A program made the translations under genes and the position numbers. Source: an uncultured Alphaproteobacteria bacterium (GTDB lineage Bacteria > Pseudomonadota > Alphaproteobacteria > RF32 > CAG-239). Taken from it: a stretch of 63,114 nt of DNA. Shown in pieces: positions 7,690 through 15,986 of the stretch (within the stretch, counting starts at the first letter, position 1; every line of letters begins with the position of its first letter). Below the pieces are notes generated by a model. It was not told the origin of the DNA. It made no database searches and saw only the letters and a program-made list of their open reading frames with translations. The DNA lies in assembly GCA_949282205.1 (NCBI GenBank), contig CASDOS010000030.1, positions 1 to 63,114 on the forward strand. The letters are read 5' to 3'.

Positions 7690-8400
7690 TTATCGCAGAA
7701 ATTCTATCATCTTTTGTTGTGCAACGGGATTTATTTCATGTCCCATGCCGCGTATTGTTTCATCTTCCGGTTGAAACCCCAGTCCCTCCAAAGTTTGTTT
7801 TGTCATATATATACTATTTATCGGAATAACTCTGTCATTATCTCCTTGTATCAACAAAATGTCCGGTTCTGATATTATCATATCTTCTGTGAAATCTTCT
7901 GTTAATAACAAAGGTACACCCGATAATGATACAACTCTTCCGATGTGGTTCGGATTGGTCAATCCGGTTAATAAAGCCATCAGTCCGCCTTGCGAAAAAC
8001 CGGCCACATCTATGTTTTCATAAGGAATTTTCAAGTCATTATGTATCTCATCCACCAAATCATGCAAAACAACAACATTGTCTACCGCATCATTCAGCAT
8101 CCGCTCATACATTTTTATATCCGCCATTTCCGCCCCAAATACCGGTATCACAAACCATTGATAACCCTGATGTGGGGCTCTGTCCGGTGCAGTTGGATAG
8201 TAAAATGCCGTATTTTCCAAATCTTTTTTTAACCTGTTTGTCATCCATTGTAATTTATCACCGCTTTGTCCGTAGCCGTGAATGATTATTAATGCCTTTT
8301 CGGGATTTTCCGGCACATAAGATAAGGTTTCTGCAAAGGCTAAATTGATATTAACAATTAGTGCAAACGCAATTACTATACAACTTAAAATTTTTTTCAC
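7690..8400 (-). CDS. Exported alpha/beta-hydrolase (phospholipase/carboxylesterase type)
   Basis: A 236-aa esterase-like hydrolase. The catalytic triad is readable: Ser in the nucleophile elbow GFSQGG, Asp in IQGDNDRVIP and His in GMGHEI. An HGYGQSGD oxyanion segment lies near the N-terminus. The chain begins with a signal peptide ending near AFA. An ATG at 8418 is in frame, but the GTG at 8400 has AAGGAG 6 nt upstream, so GTG is the likely start and the ATG-side codons carry the ribosome site. It lies between the fusion kinase gene (19-nt gap) and hydE; all read leftwards. Confidence 0.8.
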   Translation of the reverse strand: MKKILSCIVIAFALIVNINLAFAETLSYVPENPEKALIIIHGYGQSGDKLQWMTNRLKKDLENTAFYYPTAPDRAPHQGYQWFVIPVFGAEMADIKMYERMLNDAVDNVVVLHDLVDEIHNDLKIPYENIDVAGFSQGGLMALLTGLTNPNHIGRVVSLSGVPLLLTEDFTEDMIISEPDILLIQGDNDRVIPINSIYMTKQTLEGLGFQPEDETIRGMGHEINPVAQQKMIEFLR

Positions 8401-8462
8401 TTTTTGCTCCTTCTTCATTTTTTATAGTATAGTCTTTTTTTTCTTAAAATCATCTTAAACTT

Positions 8463-9446
8463 TTAGTTTTTTCGTTGATGCGCACCATATCCCTTGCCAA
8501 TACAACGACCGATACTTTCTATTTTTTTTACGATATCACTTTGGGAAAAGCCTTGTGTCGGTTTATGCGGATATAATTCATACAACTTCATATATTCGAC
8601 ACTATTTACATTAGGCATAACTACATTTGCTCCGGCTTGGAGTGCTTTTATTCGCCCTTGCGGATGTAAACTTTCCATTGCGGTCGTTGCCGGAATATTG
8701 ATATCCGGCATCAGCAAGCGCATGACGGCCATCGTGCGTAACGATAATTCCAGCGTTCCTCCAGTTTCTTTAGCCAAAGGTGTTTGTGGATGTGGGATAA
8801 AAGGTCCAATCCCTGCCATATCCACGCTTATATCCTTTAAAAACAACAAGTCGTCCGCAATACTCTCTATACTTTGTTCCGGCAACCCTACCATAATTCC
8901 CGAACCCAATTCATATCCCAATTCTTTTATCATCAGCAGGCATTCATAACGATGTTGCCAACTCATATTCGGATCTAACTTATGATACAAGTCTTTATCG
9001 GTTGTTTCTATCCGCATTAAATAACGATCTGCTCCGGCTTCGCGAAAGGCTTTATATTCTTCATAAGTGCGCTCTCCTATGCTTAGTGTTATTGCGACAT
9101 CAAATTTTTTTATTTTTTCTATTATTCGGCACAGACGCTCTTTGTTATAATACATATCTTCCCCAGATTGCATAACTATCGTCTTAAATCCCATCTGTGC
9201 TGCTTTTTCTGCCGTTGATATTAATTCTTCTTCGCTCATTCGGTAGCGGCAGATGGTTTTATTGTCTTTTCTTATACCGCAATACATACAATTATTGCGA
9301 CAAATATTTGAAAACTCTATCAGCCCTCGTAGATGTACATCATCTCCTACATTTTCTTGGCGAACTTTATTCGCTTTTTGCCAAAGTTGTTGTTCTCTTC
9401 TTTCATCTGATAATATGCGAATTATCTCTTTTTTATTTAATATCAT
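8463..9446 (-). CDS. hydE: Radical SAM [FeFe]-hydrogenase maturase HydE
   Basis: A 327-aa radical SAM protein of the BioB/HydE/PylB group. The cluster motif CRNNCMYCGIR (C49, C53, C56), the SGEDMYY stretch and the IMVGLPEQS and GPFIPHPQTPL segments fit HydE, which helps build the di-iron subcluster of [FeFe]-hydrogenase. A close non-HydE radical SAM relative is possible because no hydF, hydG or hydrogenase lies in the window. The start overlaps the last 14 bp of mnmA, with AAGG 8 nt upstream, so translation is probably coupled. If HydE is right, the organism makes or uses H2 anaerobically. Confidence 0.85.
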   Translation of the reverse strand: MILNKKEIIRILSDERREQQLWQKANKVRQENVGDDVHLRGLIEFSNICRNNCMYCGIRKDNKTICRYRMSEEELISTAEKAAQMGFKTIVMQSGEDMYYNKERLCRIIEKIKKFDVAITLSIGERTYEEYKAFREAGADRYLMRIETTDKDLYHKLDPNMSWQHRYECLLMIKELGYELGSGIMVGLPEQSIESIADDLLFLKDISVDMAGIGPFIPHPQTPLAKETGGTLELSLRTMAVMRLLMPDINIPATTAMESLHPQGRIKALQAGANVVMPNVNSVEYMKLYELYPHKPTQGFSQSDIVKKIESIGRCIGKGYGAHQRKN

Positions 9447-10524
9447 CGATTGCGCCTTCTATAAAGCCTCCTCCGAGAACATAACCTTCATCATCGTAAA
9501 AAACAGCTGATTGTCCGGCGGCCACCGCTTTTTGTTTTTCAAAAAATCGTATGTAGGCGCTATCGTCCGTATAGGGAATATACTCGGCGGCTACTTCTGC
9601 TTGTGATGAGCGCAGTCTGACTTTTATTTCACTTTTTTCTCTTAAAGCTGAACACGATAACCATGTCAAATCTGTGGCTAACAGCGCTTCTTTGTAACAT
9701 TCTTCTTCATATCCTAAAACAACTTCGTTCTTGGCTTTATTGAGCTTTATTACATACAGCGGACGATCCGCACTTACCCCTAAACCTCGACGTTGCCCAA
9801 CCGTATAGTTCCATATTCCTTTATGTCTTCCTAAAATTTTACCTTCAGAATTTACAAAATTTCCTTCTTCGGGTGCTGTTTGTATAATATCGTTAATATC
9901 TCCGGTATAAAAATCTTGACTATCCGGTTTATCGCTTACATTTATTCCATATTTTCGCGCTATTTCCCTCACCTCCGCTTTGGTATATCCGCCAAGCGGC
10001 ATTAATATTTTTGCCAGTTGTTCTTGTTGCAAGCGATACAAAAAATAGCTTTGATCTTTTTTTAAATCCACGGCTCGTCGTAACTGGTACCTTTGTAGCT
10101 CTTCGTTATATGACAATCGCGCATAATGTCCGGTTGCAAATTTGTCAAACTCTATTCCTTGTGCCTTTGCACTTCTGGGTAATGCCTCAAACTTTATCGT
10201 CGCATTACAAATTACGCATGGATTGGGAGTTCTTCCCGATAAATATTCTTGCTTGAAATTTTCTAGAACCAATTTTTGATATTGTTGACTGCAATCTATT
10301 ACATGATAGGGAATATCTAACTTTGCGCATAACTCTTTTGCAGCTTTTATATCCTCTTCTTCATGTGGGGAAAAACACCCTTCTTTTTGTGTGTTAATTT
10401 TGTAATTTAGCTCTTTATCCCATATCGACATGGTCGCACCGATAACTTCGTGACCCTGCTCTTTTAATATGCACGCAACGGTCGAGGAATCTACACCCCC
10501 GCTCATTCCTACAAGTATTTTCAT
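9433..10524 (-). CDS. mnmA: tRNA-specific 2-thiouridylase MnmA (variant lacking the second Cys)
   Basis: A 363-aa MnmA/TrmU that activates U34 of tRNAs for Lys, Glu and Gln with ATP and transfers sulfur. The PP-loop GMSGGVDSS is at residues 6-14. The first catalytic region is RTPNPCVICN (C103, C106). The usual second cysteine, seen as SQDICF in classical MnmA, is absent: here it reads DSQDFYTGDI. An extra GCFSPHEEEDI insert near residue 50 accompanies it. This variant occurs in anaerobes and may use an Fe-S-type mechanism rather than a persulfide/disulfide one (inference). GAGGA lies 5 nt upstream of the ATG. It is the first gene of a pair with hydE. Confidence 0.9.
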   Translation of the reverse strand: MKILVGMSGGVDSSTVACILKEQGHEVIGATMSIWDKELNYKINTQKEGCFSPHEEEDIKAAKELCAKLDIPYHVIDCSQQYQKLVLENFKQEYLSGRTPNPCVICNATIKFEALPRSAKAQGIEFDKFATGHYARLSYNEELQRYQLRRAVDLKKDQSYFLYRLQQEQLAKILMPLGGYTKAEVREIARKYGINVSDKPDSQDFYTGDINDIIQTAPEEGNFVNSEGKILGRHKGIWNYTVGQRRGLGVSADRPLYVIKLNKAKNEVVLGYEEECYKEALLATDLTWLSCSALREKSEIKVRLRSSQAEVAAEYIPYTDDSAYIRFFEKQKAVAAGQSAVFYDDEGYVLGGGFIEGAIDDIK

Positions 10525-10680
10525 CTATTTCCTCTTAGTGAAACGGTTAATATTTTGATTCACCAAAGAAATATAAAAATTCAAAGTTTTTACTTTCTTT
10601 GACTGTCCTAATATAATATGGCTTTATTCTTTTAGCAATAGAAAAATCTTGCATACTTTTGGCTTTCTTCTTGTTTTTTA

Positions 10681-10709
10681 TTGACAAAAAAAATTTTTTT
10701 TACTATGTT
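10681..10709 (+). promoter_or_regulatory. Sigma70-type promoter for the small membrane protein pair
   Basis: TTGACA at 10681-10686, a 17-nt A/T-tract spacer and TATGTT at 10704-10709. Its presence makes the TTG-initiated longer reading of the next ORF unlikely. Confidence 0.75.
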
Positions 10710-10746
10710 GGTATCGCTTTATTTATATTTATCTAAATTATTTGAT

Positions 10747-11013
10747 ATGAAAATTTTATTATGTTTGTTGCTTTCGATGTTAGTGACATCGTGCAACGGT
10801 GATTTGTTGTGGGTATCAAATGCTCCTAAATTTGCTTTTCTCTTTATTATTTGTATCGGAGTTGGTGCTCTTTTAGGCTATTTGATAAGTATCAAACCGA
10901 CGACACATATCTCTACCAGAGCTCACTATGTTGTTAAAAAGAAAACTATTCCCTATCTCTGCTACGGTGGATTAGCGGGAGCTGTTTTAGCCTATGTTTT
11001 ATCAGTATTTTAA
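10747..11013 (+). CDS. Small lipoprotein-like membrane protein
   Basis: An 88-aa protein starting MKILLCLLLSMLVTSC, a short signal sequence ending in a weak lipobox (VTSC). Two hydrophobic segments follow (FAFLFIICIGVGALLGYLI and a C-terminal LCYGGLAGAVLAYVLSVF). An in-frame TTG at 10681 would lengthen it, but that codon is the -35 box of the promoter. No Shine-Dalgarno is evident. It lies 18 nt upstream of another small membrane protein with similar Gly-rich helices; the two may be distant paralogues forming one membrane unit. Function unknown. Confidence 0.65.
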   Translation: MKILLCLLLSMLVTSCNGDLLWVSNAPKFAFLFIICIGVGALLGYLISIKPTTHISTRAHYVVKKKTIPYLCYGGLAGAVLAYVLSVF

Positions 11014-11031
11014 TCTCATAAATTTAATAAT

Positions 11032-11316
11032 ATGAAAACACTTGTTCTTTTTCAGATCTTGTCTTCTTTGTTGACTGGTGAAAATAATTCTTGGTTCTTT
11101 CCTGAGTATTACTTGACTTATTTGCTGTTTATGCTTGTTGGGGGTATTCTTGGTTGCGTTGGGGGTTATTTGGGGGCTAAAATGCCTAATTTTGATTATA
11201 AGGAAGAAACGTTTACTCTTAAACAGTTGCTCCCTTGTATGGTGCTGTGGGGGATTATCTTAGCCGGTATTGGGTTTATGATTGCTCATTTGTATATTTT
11301 GAGCTGGATTTATTAA
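11032..11316 (+). CDS. Small membrane protein
   Basis: A 94-aa protein with two or three membrane segments: a Gly-rich YLLFMLVGGILGCVGGYLGA and a C-terminal LLPCMVLWGIILAGIGFMIA. It pairs with the lipoprotein-like gene just upstream and ends at a strong terminator, so the two form a bicistronic unit. No family recognised and no clear Shine-Dalgarno. Confidence 0.65.
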   Translation: MKTLVLFQILSSLLTGENNSWFFPEYYLTYLLFMLVGGILGCVGGYLGAKMPNFDYKEETFTLKQLLPCMVLWGIILAGIGFMIAHLYILSWIY

Positions 11317-11330
11317 ACCTTTTTTTCTTT

Positions 11331-11366
11331 GAGTCAGAAAGTTTTCTTTCTGACTCTTTATTTTTT
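11331..11366 (+). terminator. Terminator of the small membrane protein pair
   Basis: GAGTCAGAAAG-N4-CTTTCTGACTC forms a perfect stem followed by TTTATTTTTT. Confidence 0.9.
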
Positions 11367-11379
11367 CCTAAACAAAATC

Positions 11380-11408
11380 TTGACAAAATGCAAATATAGT
11401 GCTATTAA
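11380..11408 (+). promoter_or_regulatory. Sigma70-type promoter for the 485-aa protein gene
   Basis: TTGACA at 11380-11385, a 17-nt spacer and TATTAA at 11403-11408, placing the transcript start about 30 nt before the ATG. Confidence 0.75.
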
Positions 11409-11444
11409 TGCTATAAATTTGTTTTATAGAAAAGGTTAATTCTG

Positions 11445-12902
11445 ATGCCACAAAATAATACTGTCAAATTTTATGATAAAGACTTGTTTAGTACCATTGT
11501 TGCTTCTCAACAAGGTATTAATGTTGATTATGACCCTAAATCGGTTTTTGGAAGTTATTCCAGATCTGTTGAAGAGCAAAGCGCTGCTTTCCTTGAAAGT
11601 TATGTTAATGGGGAAATCGTATTAGAGCCCGGTACTGAAGATTTAATGCAAAGTTTTTTAGTTTCTCTTAAAAAATCAAAATATCACAGAATTTCAAGTA
11701 TCGTCAGAAAAGCTGAGGATACATTTAAACAAACTACTATTCGGCAATTTAAAGAACTTGAAAAGGCTAATGCGTTTAAAAATAGTCATTTCAAAATCCT
11801 GAATAATAAAAAAGAAGCTCTTCGGCTTAGCTCCAAAGATATGCTAACTATTGATGCTTTACTTAAAAATGATTTGGGCTATTCAACGGTTAAACTTCAA
11901 AATAAATTAAGAAGTTTTGCTGAAGAGAAAATTCGCAGAACTCTTAGCGGTGAATTCCCTCAAGATGAAGATTTTGCCAAATTAACCGAGTGTTTCGGTA
12001 CTTATCAGCAAAAACAAAGAATTCGTAATCAATTAAACCCTAAGCCTGCCCAAAAAGAAAGCGATAGCCTTCCTAAAAAAGATTATACAGCGCATATTGT
12101 TTCTCTAGATGGTAAAAAAGCTCCAGAAACTCAAAAAAATGAAAATAAATCTTCTGCACAGAGCGTTTCTTCAGTAAAGAAAAATACGGCAGAAGCTAAG
12201 GCTAAAGTTGAACCTACCCCTAAAAGTTCTAAACCTAAAAAAGAAAAGAGAATCAGTAGCCTTTGGGGTAAAGTCTGGAAATGGACGAAAAGAACTGCTG
12301 TTGTTGCCGGTTTGGCCGCTCTAGGTTTTTTCGGTGGTCGATTTGCTCATAATCAATTTAATAAAACTTCTAACGCTCCACATAAAGAGAACACAGAAGT
12401 TAAAGTTAATACTCCTGTTAAAACTAAAAAAGTTGTTGAAGATACCAAAACCGCAGATTTTTCTAAAGAATTGTCTGCTCTCGAAAAAGCCTATAAAAAT
12501 CGCTTTGATACCTCTTTGGAGATTATTTTAGGTGTACAAAAACGTAATCAACTTTATCAGAAAATTGATAATTTAGCTAAAGAGGGAAAAATTCAATATA
12601 AAGACGGAACAACCCGTGAATGGTATGCTCATGCTTTTACTATGTATAACCAGTTGGCTCCTTACTCTAAAGAAAATAAAGTTATCAAAGACTTGCTTGC
12701 AGGTAAGGATGTCGATAAAAATTATATCAATTCTTTAGTGGTTAAAGCCGGACGTAATGGTAAAGGTATTGAGGCTTCAGGTTCTTATAGCGCATTTGAT
12801 AAAGCGGATAAATCTTTGCAGATGAAGCATATCAAAAACCGAAAAGCCGTCAAAATGGCTGAAAAAGCCGCTAAAATGGCTCAAATGCAGCAAACCAGAT
12901 AA
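11445..12902 (+). CDS. Hypothetical single-pass membrane protein, 485 aa
   Basis: No recognised family. Residues 1-190 are a helical, presumably cytoplasmic region. Residues about 200-285 are a low-complexity Lys/Ser/Pro/Glu linker. One membrane segment follows (about 290-306, TAVVAGLAALGFFGGRFA). The C-terminal region (about 345-485) is helical and basic and ends in Ala/Met/Lys repeats. The topology suggests an envelope-spanning protein with domains on both sides. AAAGG lies 9 nt before the ATG, and the gene has its own promoter, so it is monocistronic. Ser/Lys-rich linkers make homology detection hard. Confidence 0.75.
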   Translation: MPQNNTVKFYDKDLFSTIVASQQGINVDYDPKSVFGSYSRSVEEQSAAFLESYVNGEIVLEPGTEDLMQSFLVSLKKSKYHRISSIVRKAEDTFKQTTIRQFKELEKANAFKNSHFKILNNKKEALRLSSKDMLTIDALLKNDLGYSTVKLQNKLRSFAEEKIRRTLSGEFPQDEDFAKLTECFGTYQQKQRIRNQLNPKPAQKESDSLPKKDYTAHIVSLDGKKAPETQKNENKSSAQSVSSVKKNTAEAKAKVEPTPKSSKPKKEKRISSLWGKVWKWTKRTAVVAGLAALGFFGGRFAHNQFNKTSNAPHKENTEVKVNTPVKTKKVVEDTKTADFSKELSALEKAYKNRFDTSLEIILGVQKRNQLYQKIDNLAKEGKIQYKDGTTREWYAHAFTMYNQLAPYSKENKVIKDLLAGKDVDKNYINSLVVKAGRNGKGIEASGSYSAFDKADKSLQMKHIKNRKAVKMAEKAAKMAQMQQTR

Positions 12903-12938
12903 TCTTAAACTTCCCTATAACTGTTGTTTTTAGTTATC

Positions 12939-12976
12939 TTACACTCAGTTCTGCTCTTATTCGGGACTGAGTGTAA
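12939..12976 (+). terminator. Inverted repeat after the 485-aa gene
   Basis: TTACACTCAGT pairs perfectly with ACTGAGTGTAA around a 16-nt loop. No U-run follows, so it is either a weak or Rho-assisted terminator or an mRNA 3'-end stabiliser. Confidence 0.45.
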
Positions 12977-13063
12977 CTGTGTCGAAACTACGCCTTCCCG
13001 TGCCTATAAGTGTGGTTAAACCGTAAGTACCTGTTTATTGAAGATATATATTTACCTAATGCT

Positions 13064-13582
13064 TTATAACATTAATTCTTGTGCTATCTTTTTCCCTATT
13101 TCCGTTTGAATGCTCTTAATTGCGGATTGCTTAAATTCTCCTAAATTTTTATCCGCATATTCCTTTTCATAGTAACGAGCTTGTATAAGCATATCTATCT
13201 TATCTAAATCATTGGCTAATTTCGCCTCAGGAGTTTGATTTGCCTCATATTCCGCAAATAATTCTATTAAAAGGGGAAAATTAGCTTCTTGCGCTATTTC
13301 TTTCATTGCTTTTTGCTCTCTTTCCCCTTTTGTGGAGTAGGCGGCATCTTTAGGAGTTATGTCGCCTATCTTGCTTTCTGCCAAATCATGACAGATACAT
13401 AACTTTATAACATGATTAAAATCATATTCTTTTTTTATTGAGGTCGTTGATAAATACAATGCTATTAACGACATTTGCCAACTGTGTGCGCCGACCGTTT
13501 CCGGATTATCTATATTTGTCCGTAACCAACCACTGCGCGGTAGATATTTTATTTTTTCCGAATATTTCAAGAGTTGTTTCAT
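13064..13582 (-). CDS. HD-domain phosphohydrolase (YfbR/HDDC2-like)
   Basis: A 172-aa HD-superfamily protein. The metal-binding residues are visible in order: AHSW (first His), CHDLAESKIGDITP (the HD pair) and DLDKIDM (last Asp). Overall length and the KYLPRSGWLR N-terminus match the 5'-deoxynucleotidase YfbR/HDDC2 group, which dephosphorylates deoxynucleoside monophosphates; the substrate is inferred from family. It lies 10 nt downstream of the thioredoxin-like gene and probably shares its transcript. Confidence 0.85.
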   Translation of the reverse strand: MKQLLKYSEKIKYLPRSGWLRTNIDNPETVGAHSWQMSLIALYLSTTSIKKEYDFNHVIKLCICHDLAESKIGDITPKDAAYSTKGEREQKAMKEIAQEANFPLLIELFAEYEANQTPEAKLANDLDKIDMLIQARYYEKEYADKNLGEFKQSAIKSIQTEIGKKIAQELML

Positions 13583-13592
13583 TGTCTAACTT

Positions 13593-13880
13593 TCATTGCT
13601 TTAAATTTATGCTAGACTGGTTATTATTTTTTATCAAGTGCATTTTATGCAATATTTGGAGAATTTCATTTTTTTGAGGACAACGTCGGCTAAAAACTAC
13701 TCGATTATTAATTACTATTTGTGGCGGATATAAAATGCGTAAACGATATAATTCTTCCAACTTGCTGATCCTTTCTATAATATAATTTAAATTTTGTTCG
13801 CTTAAAACCTCATCTACATTCTGATATGTCGTTGCATATTCCGGATACGTCGTTGGGCAATAAATCTTCACATTTAGCAT
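13593..13880 (-). CDS. Small thioredoxin-fold protein with degenerate active site
   Basis: A 95-aa protein. The C-terminal half (YPPQIVINNRVVFSRRCP...EILQIL) matches the cis-Pro and beta-strand region of small redox-active-disulfide/Thioredoxin_3 proteins. The N-terminal active site reads CPTTY, keeping only the first Cys of CxxC, so dithiol chemistry is unlikely. AGGAG lies 7 nt upstream of the ATG. It is the first gene of a pair with the HD phosphohydrolase. The family assignment rests on the C-terminal half and is moderate. Confidence 0.55.
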   Translation of the reverse strand: MLNVKIYCPTTYPEYATTYQNVDEVLSEQNLNYIIERISKLEELYRLRILYPPQIVINNRVVFSRRCPQKNEILQILHKMHLIKNNNQSSINLKQ

Positions 13881-14120
13881 TTGTTTTCTCCTATCTGCTT
13901 TTTATTATGTGTAGATTGTTGCCGTTGTGAATTATTTTTTATTTTGGCATAACATTGTATATATTTTGCATCTTTTGATTGAGAAATTTTGCAGAAAATC
14001 ACTGCAGAATCTTATTTTTTTATGTTTTTGGAAAAAAAAATCTAAATTAAGCCCTATATCTGTCTGCCTTTTTATTTAATTTCATTATGTTATTTAAAAA
14101 CGCACTCGGTGTTTTGAATA

Positions 14121-14147
14121 TAAAAAAGGAGGCTTTGCTGCCTCCTT
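14121..14147 (-). terminator. Terminator of the secreted repeat protein gene
   Basis: AAGGAGGC-N6-GCCTCCTT stem with a T-run on the minus-strand side. The rest of 13881-14120 is AT-rich with no gene or other convincing structure. Confidence 0.85.
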
Positions 14148-14164
14148 AAAACTTAGATTTTTTT

Positions 14165-15181
14165 CTATAAACGATATGTGGCTTCATTGCCATATTCGTC
14201 ATAGAATCGAACTAACGCGCTACCATTTCCGGTTGAAACCTCTATGTAGGTATAACCGGACCGGTATGTCGCCGTCTGATAGCGATACAAATCCAAATAT
14301 GATACACTAGCACCTATTTGCACTTTTAACGTACTGTTGTATCGCGTCAATATCATATCACCGATATCCAATCTAGTCGGCGCATCCAGCGCTCCCCAGA
14401 TATAATATCCTAACAGATTGTCAAAGAATCTGTTGCGGTACAGACTATGACAGATAAATCTGTTATGATATCCACCCCATGTGTACCAATACCACCTATC
14501 AAATACGCAATGATAAAGATGATGCATATAACTGTGGTGGTGATGGAATACCGGTCGCCATGGACGGTGCGGCGGTGGCGGGGGGGGTAAATGACGACGA
14601 GGTGCCGGACCTACATGACGACTTGGAGCCGGTGCATGACGAGATGCTACCCCTGTTCGGCTTTCTCCTCTGCGAACATCACGCTGCGCAACGCGTGACG
14701 ATGGCATACCCGATACTCGTTCATAGCTCCATCCTGAGCTGTTTGAACTCCTCACGCTACTGCGATTGGTTGTAGTCGGGCGAGATACCGTTGTCCGATT
14801 TGTCGTTCTTGTGCCACTCACTGTTTCTCGACGCTGTGGCGTACTGCTCCTCACGCTACTACGATTGGCTGTAGTCGGGCGAGATACCGTGCTGCGGTTC
14901 GTCGTTCTTGTACCACTCACTGTTTCTCGACGCTGTGGCGTACTGCTCCTCACGCTACTGCGATTGGTTGTAATAGGACGTGATACCGTACTGCGTGTCG
15001 TGCGAGATGGGGTAGCATATGACCTGGTTCTCGGAGCTGGGCTGCGACTTACTGTCGAACTGCGGCGTTCAACTCTTGTTGTACTTGAACGTCCTCCTCC
15101 TCTTTCTCCTCTCTGCGCGTAACCTTCAACTGCAGAAAGAATCATAACCAAAATAGTTATGATAAAAATTTTCGCTTTCAT
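14165..15181 (-). CDS. Secreted Arg/Ser/Thr-rich repeat protein
   Basis: A 338-aa exported protein. It has a signal peptide (residues 1-22, ending GYA). Residues about 23-150 are a low-complexity Arg/Ser/Thr region with tandem 33-residue repeats. Residues about 175-220 are a Pro/His-rich segment with HHHH and a row of Pro. A folded C-terminal domain (about 225-338) is rich in Tyr and Trp. The basic N-terminal repeats suggest binding to a polyanion such as peptidoglycan, LPS or DNA, but this is inference. No clear Shine-Dalgarno is seen. Its DNA is visibly more GC-rich than its neighbours because of Arg and Pro codons. Confidence 0.75.
   Translation of the reverse strand: MKAKIFIITILVMILSAVEGYAQRGERGGGRSSTTRVERRSSTVSRSPAPRTRSYATPSRTTRSTVSRPITTNRSSVRSSTPQRRETVSGTRTTNRSTVSRPTTANRSSVRSSTPQRRETVSGTRTTNRTTVSRPTTTNRSSVRSSNSSGWSYERVSGMPSSRVAQRDVRRGESRTGVASRHAPAPSRHVGPAPRRHLPPPPPPHRPWRPVFHHHHSYMHHLYHCVFDRWYWYTWGGYHNRFICHSLYRNRFFDNLLGYYIWGALDAPTRLDIGDMILTRYNSTLKVQIGASVSYLDLYRYQTATYRSGYTYIEVSTGNGSALVRFYDEYGNEATYRL
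14744..14995 (-). repeat. Tandem 99-bp coding repeats (33 aa, about 2.5 copies)
   Basis: Two full units (residues 63-95 and 96-128) and a partial third (129-146) share RSSVRSSTPQRRETVSGTRT. The period is exactly 99 bp, so copy number can change without a frameshift. The near-identical DNA indicates recent duplication or gene conversion. Confidence 0.9.
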
Positions 15182-15251
15182 ATGTATATGTATTTAATAG
15201 TTTTCTGCTATTAAAGTAACATATATTTTCTTCACTGTCCAGACTTTTTTG

Positions 15252-15986
15252 TCAAATTAAAACCTTAAGCAGTAAATCGCTCCACTTTGTTACGCCCGCT
15301 TGCAGATTATCAAACTCGGTATCTTTTATCTCGATTACAGCATTTTCCAAACCGATATCTTCGCCACAAATCGCCGCAGCACCGGTATTGTATTGACGCA
15401 TATCATACGGAACGTTCGCATCAACTTTTAAATCCTTATGCGTTTGCAAACTCTTTAACAGTTTTTCGGTTAAATTATTTGGTGTCACATACAAAATTCC
15501 GGCATTCCACGGACGGTATGTACCACCGCGTAACTGTGGGGTAAAACCGTGAATCGAGAAAATTTGCGGCTTTATACCCTTGCTTTGCAACTCGGCTATC
15601 TTGTTTTTTATCGCTTGATAATACGGACGATGGTAATTTTCGATACGATATTTACGCTCCTTTTCACTTAAGTTTTGGTTACCGGGAATAAGTATCTTAT
15701 CACTCTCATCCAAAATCAAACTGTCTTCATTTTCTCGACGGTTATAATCTATAAAAAGCCTTGAATATCTTGCTATAAACGCCGTACACCCCAGTTTTTG
15801 CGCAAGAACTTCCGTTAATTCTTTGCAGCCTTTGTCACGAGCGATATGAGTGTCCAACTTATCTGCCGATAAACCTAAATTGTTGTAGGACTCCGGTATC
15901 TGTGATGATGCGTGTTCGCATGTCAATATTAATCCGCTTGTACTATTCGGATTAATTATCTCAAATACTTTATTTTGCTCTTGCAT
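15252..15986 (-). CDS. N-formylglutamate amidohydrolase-like hydrolase
   Basis: A 244-aa protein of the N-formylglutamate amidohydrolase (FGase/HutG-like) family, Zn-dependent amide hydrolases. TCEHASSQIPE (residues 23-33) and the YSRLFIDYNRRENE segment are family signatures, followed by FSIHGFTPQ and a final AVIEIKD. In histidine degradation the enzyme releases glutamate and formate, but no hut genes are nearby. Instead it overlaps the 3' end of an amidoligase gene by 17 bp, implying translational coupling. It may therefore hydrolyse an amide made by that ligase or a related gamma-glutamyl compound. Confidence 0.85.
   Translation of the reverse strand: MQEQNKVFEIINPNSTSGLILTCEHASSQIPESYNNLGLSADKLDTHIARDKGCKELTEVLAQKLGCTAFIARYSRLFIDYNRRENEDSLILDESDKILIPGNQNLSEKERKYRIENYHRPYYQAIKNKIAELQSKGIKPQIFSIHGFTPQLRGGTYRPWNAGILYVTPNNLTEKLLKSLQTHKDLKVDANVPYDMRQYNTGAAAICGEDIGLENAVIEIKDTEFDNLQAGVTKWSDLLLKVLI

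Noticed and set aside
10681..10746. TTG-initiated 110-aa version of the small lipoprotein-like gene
   Set aside because: Its first codons are the TTGACA box and spacer of the promoter; the ATG at 10747 gives a signal sequence.
14766..15122. A 118-aa plus-strand ORF rich in Val/Leu/Arg
   Set aside because: It is the antisense shadow of the repetitive Arg/Ser/Thr gene, where TAA and TAG are scarce on both strands; it has no ribosome site.
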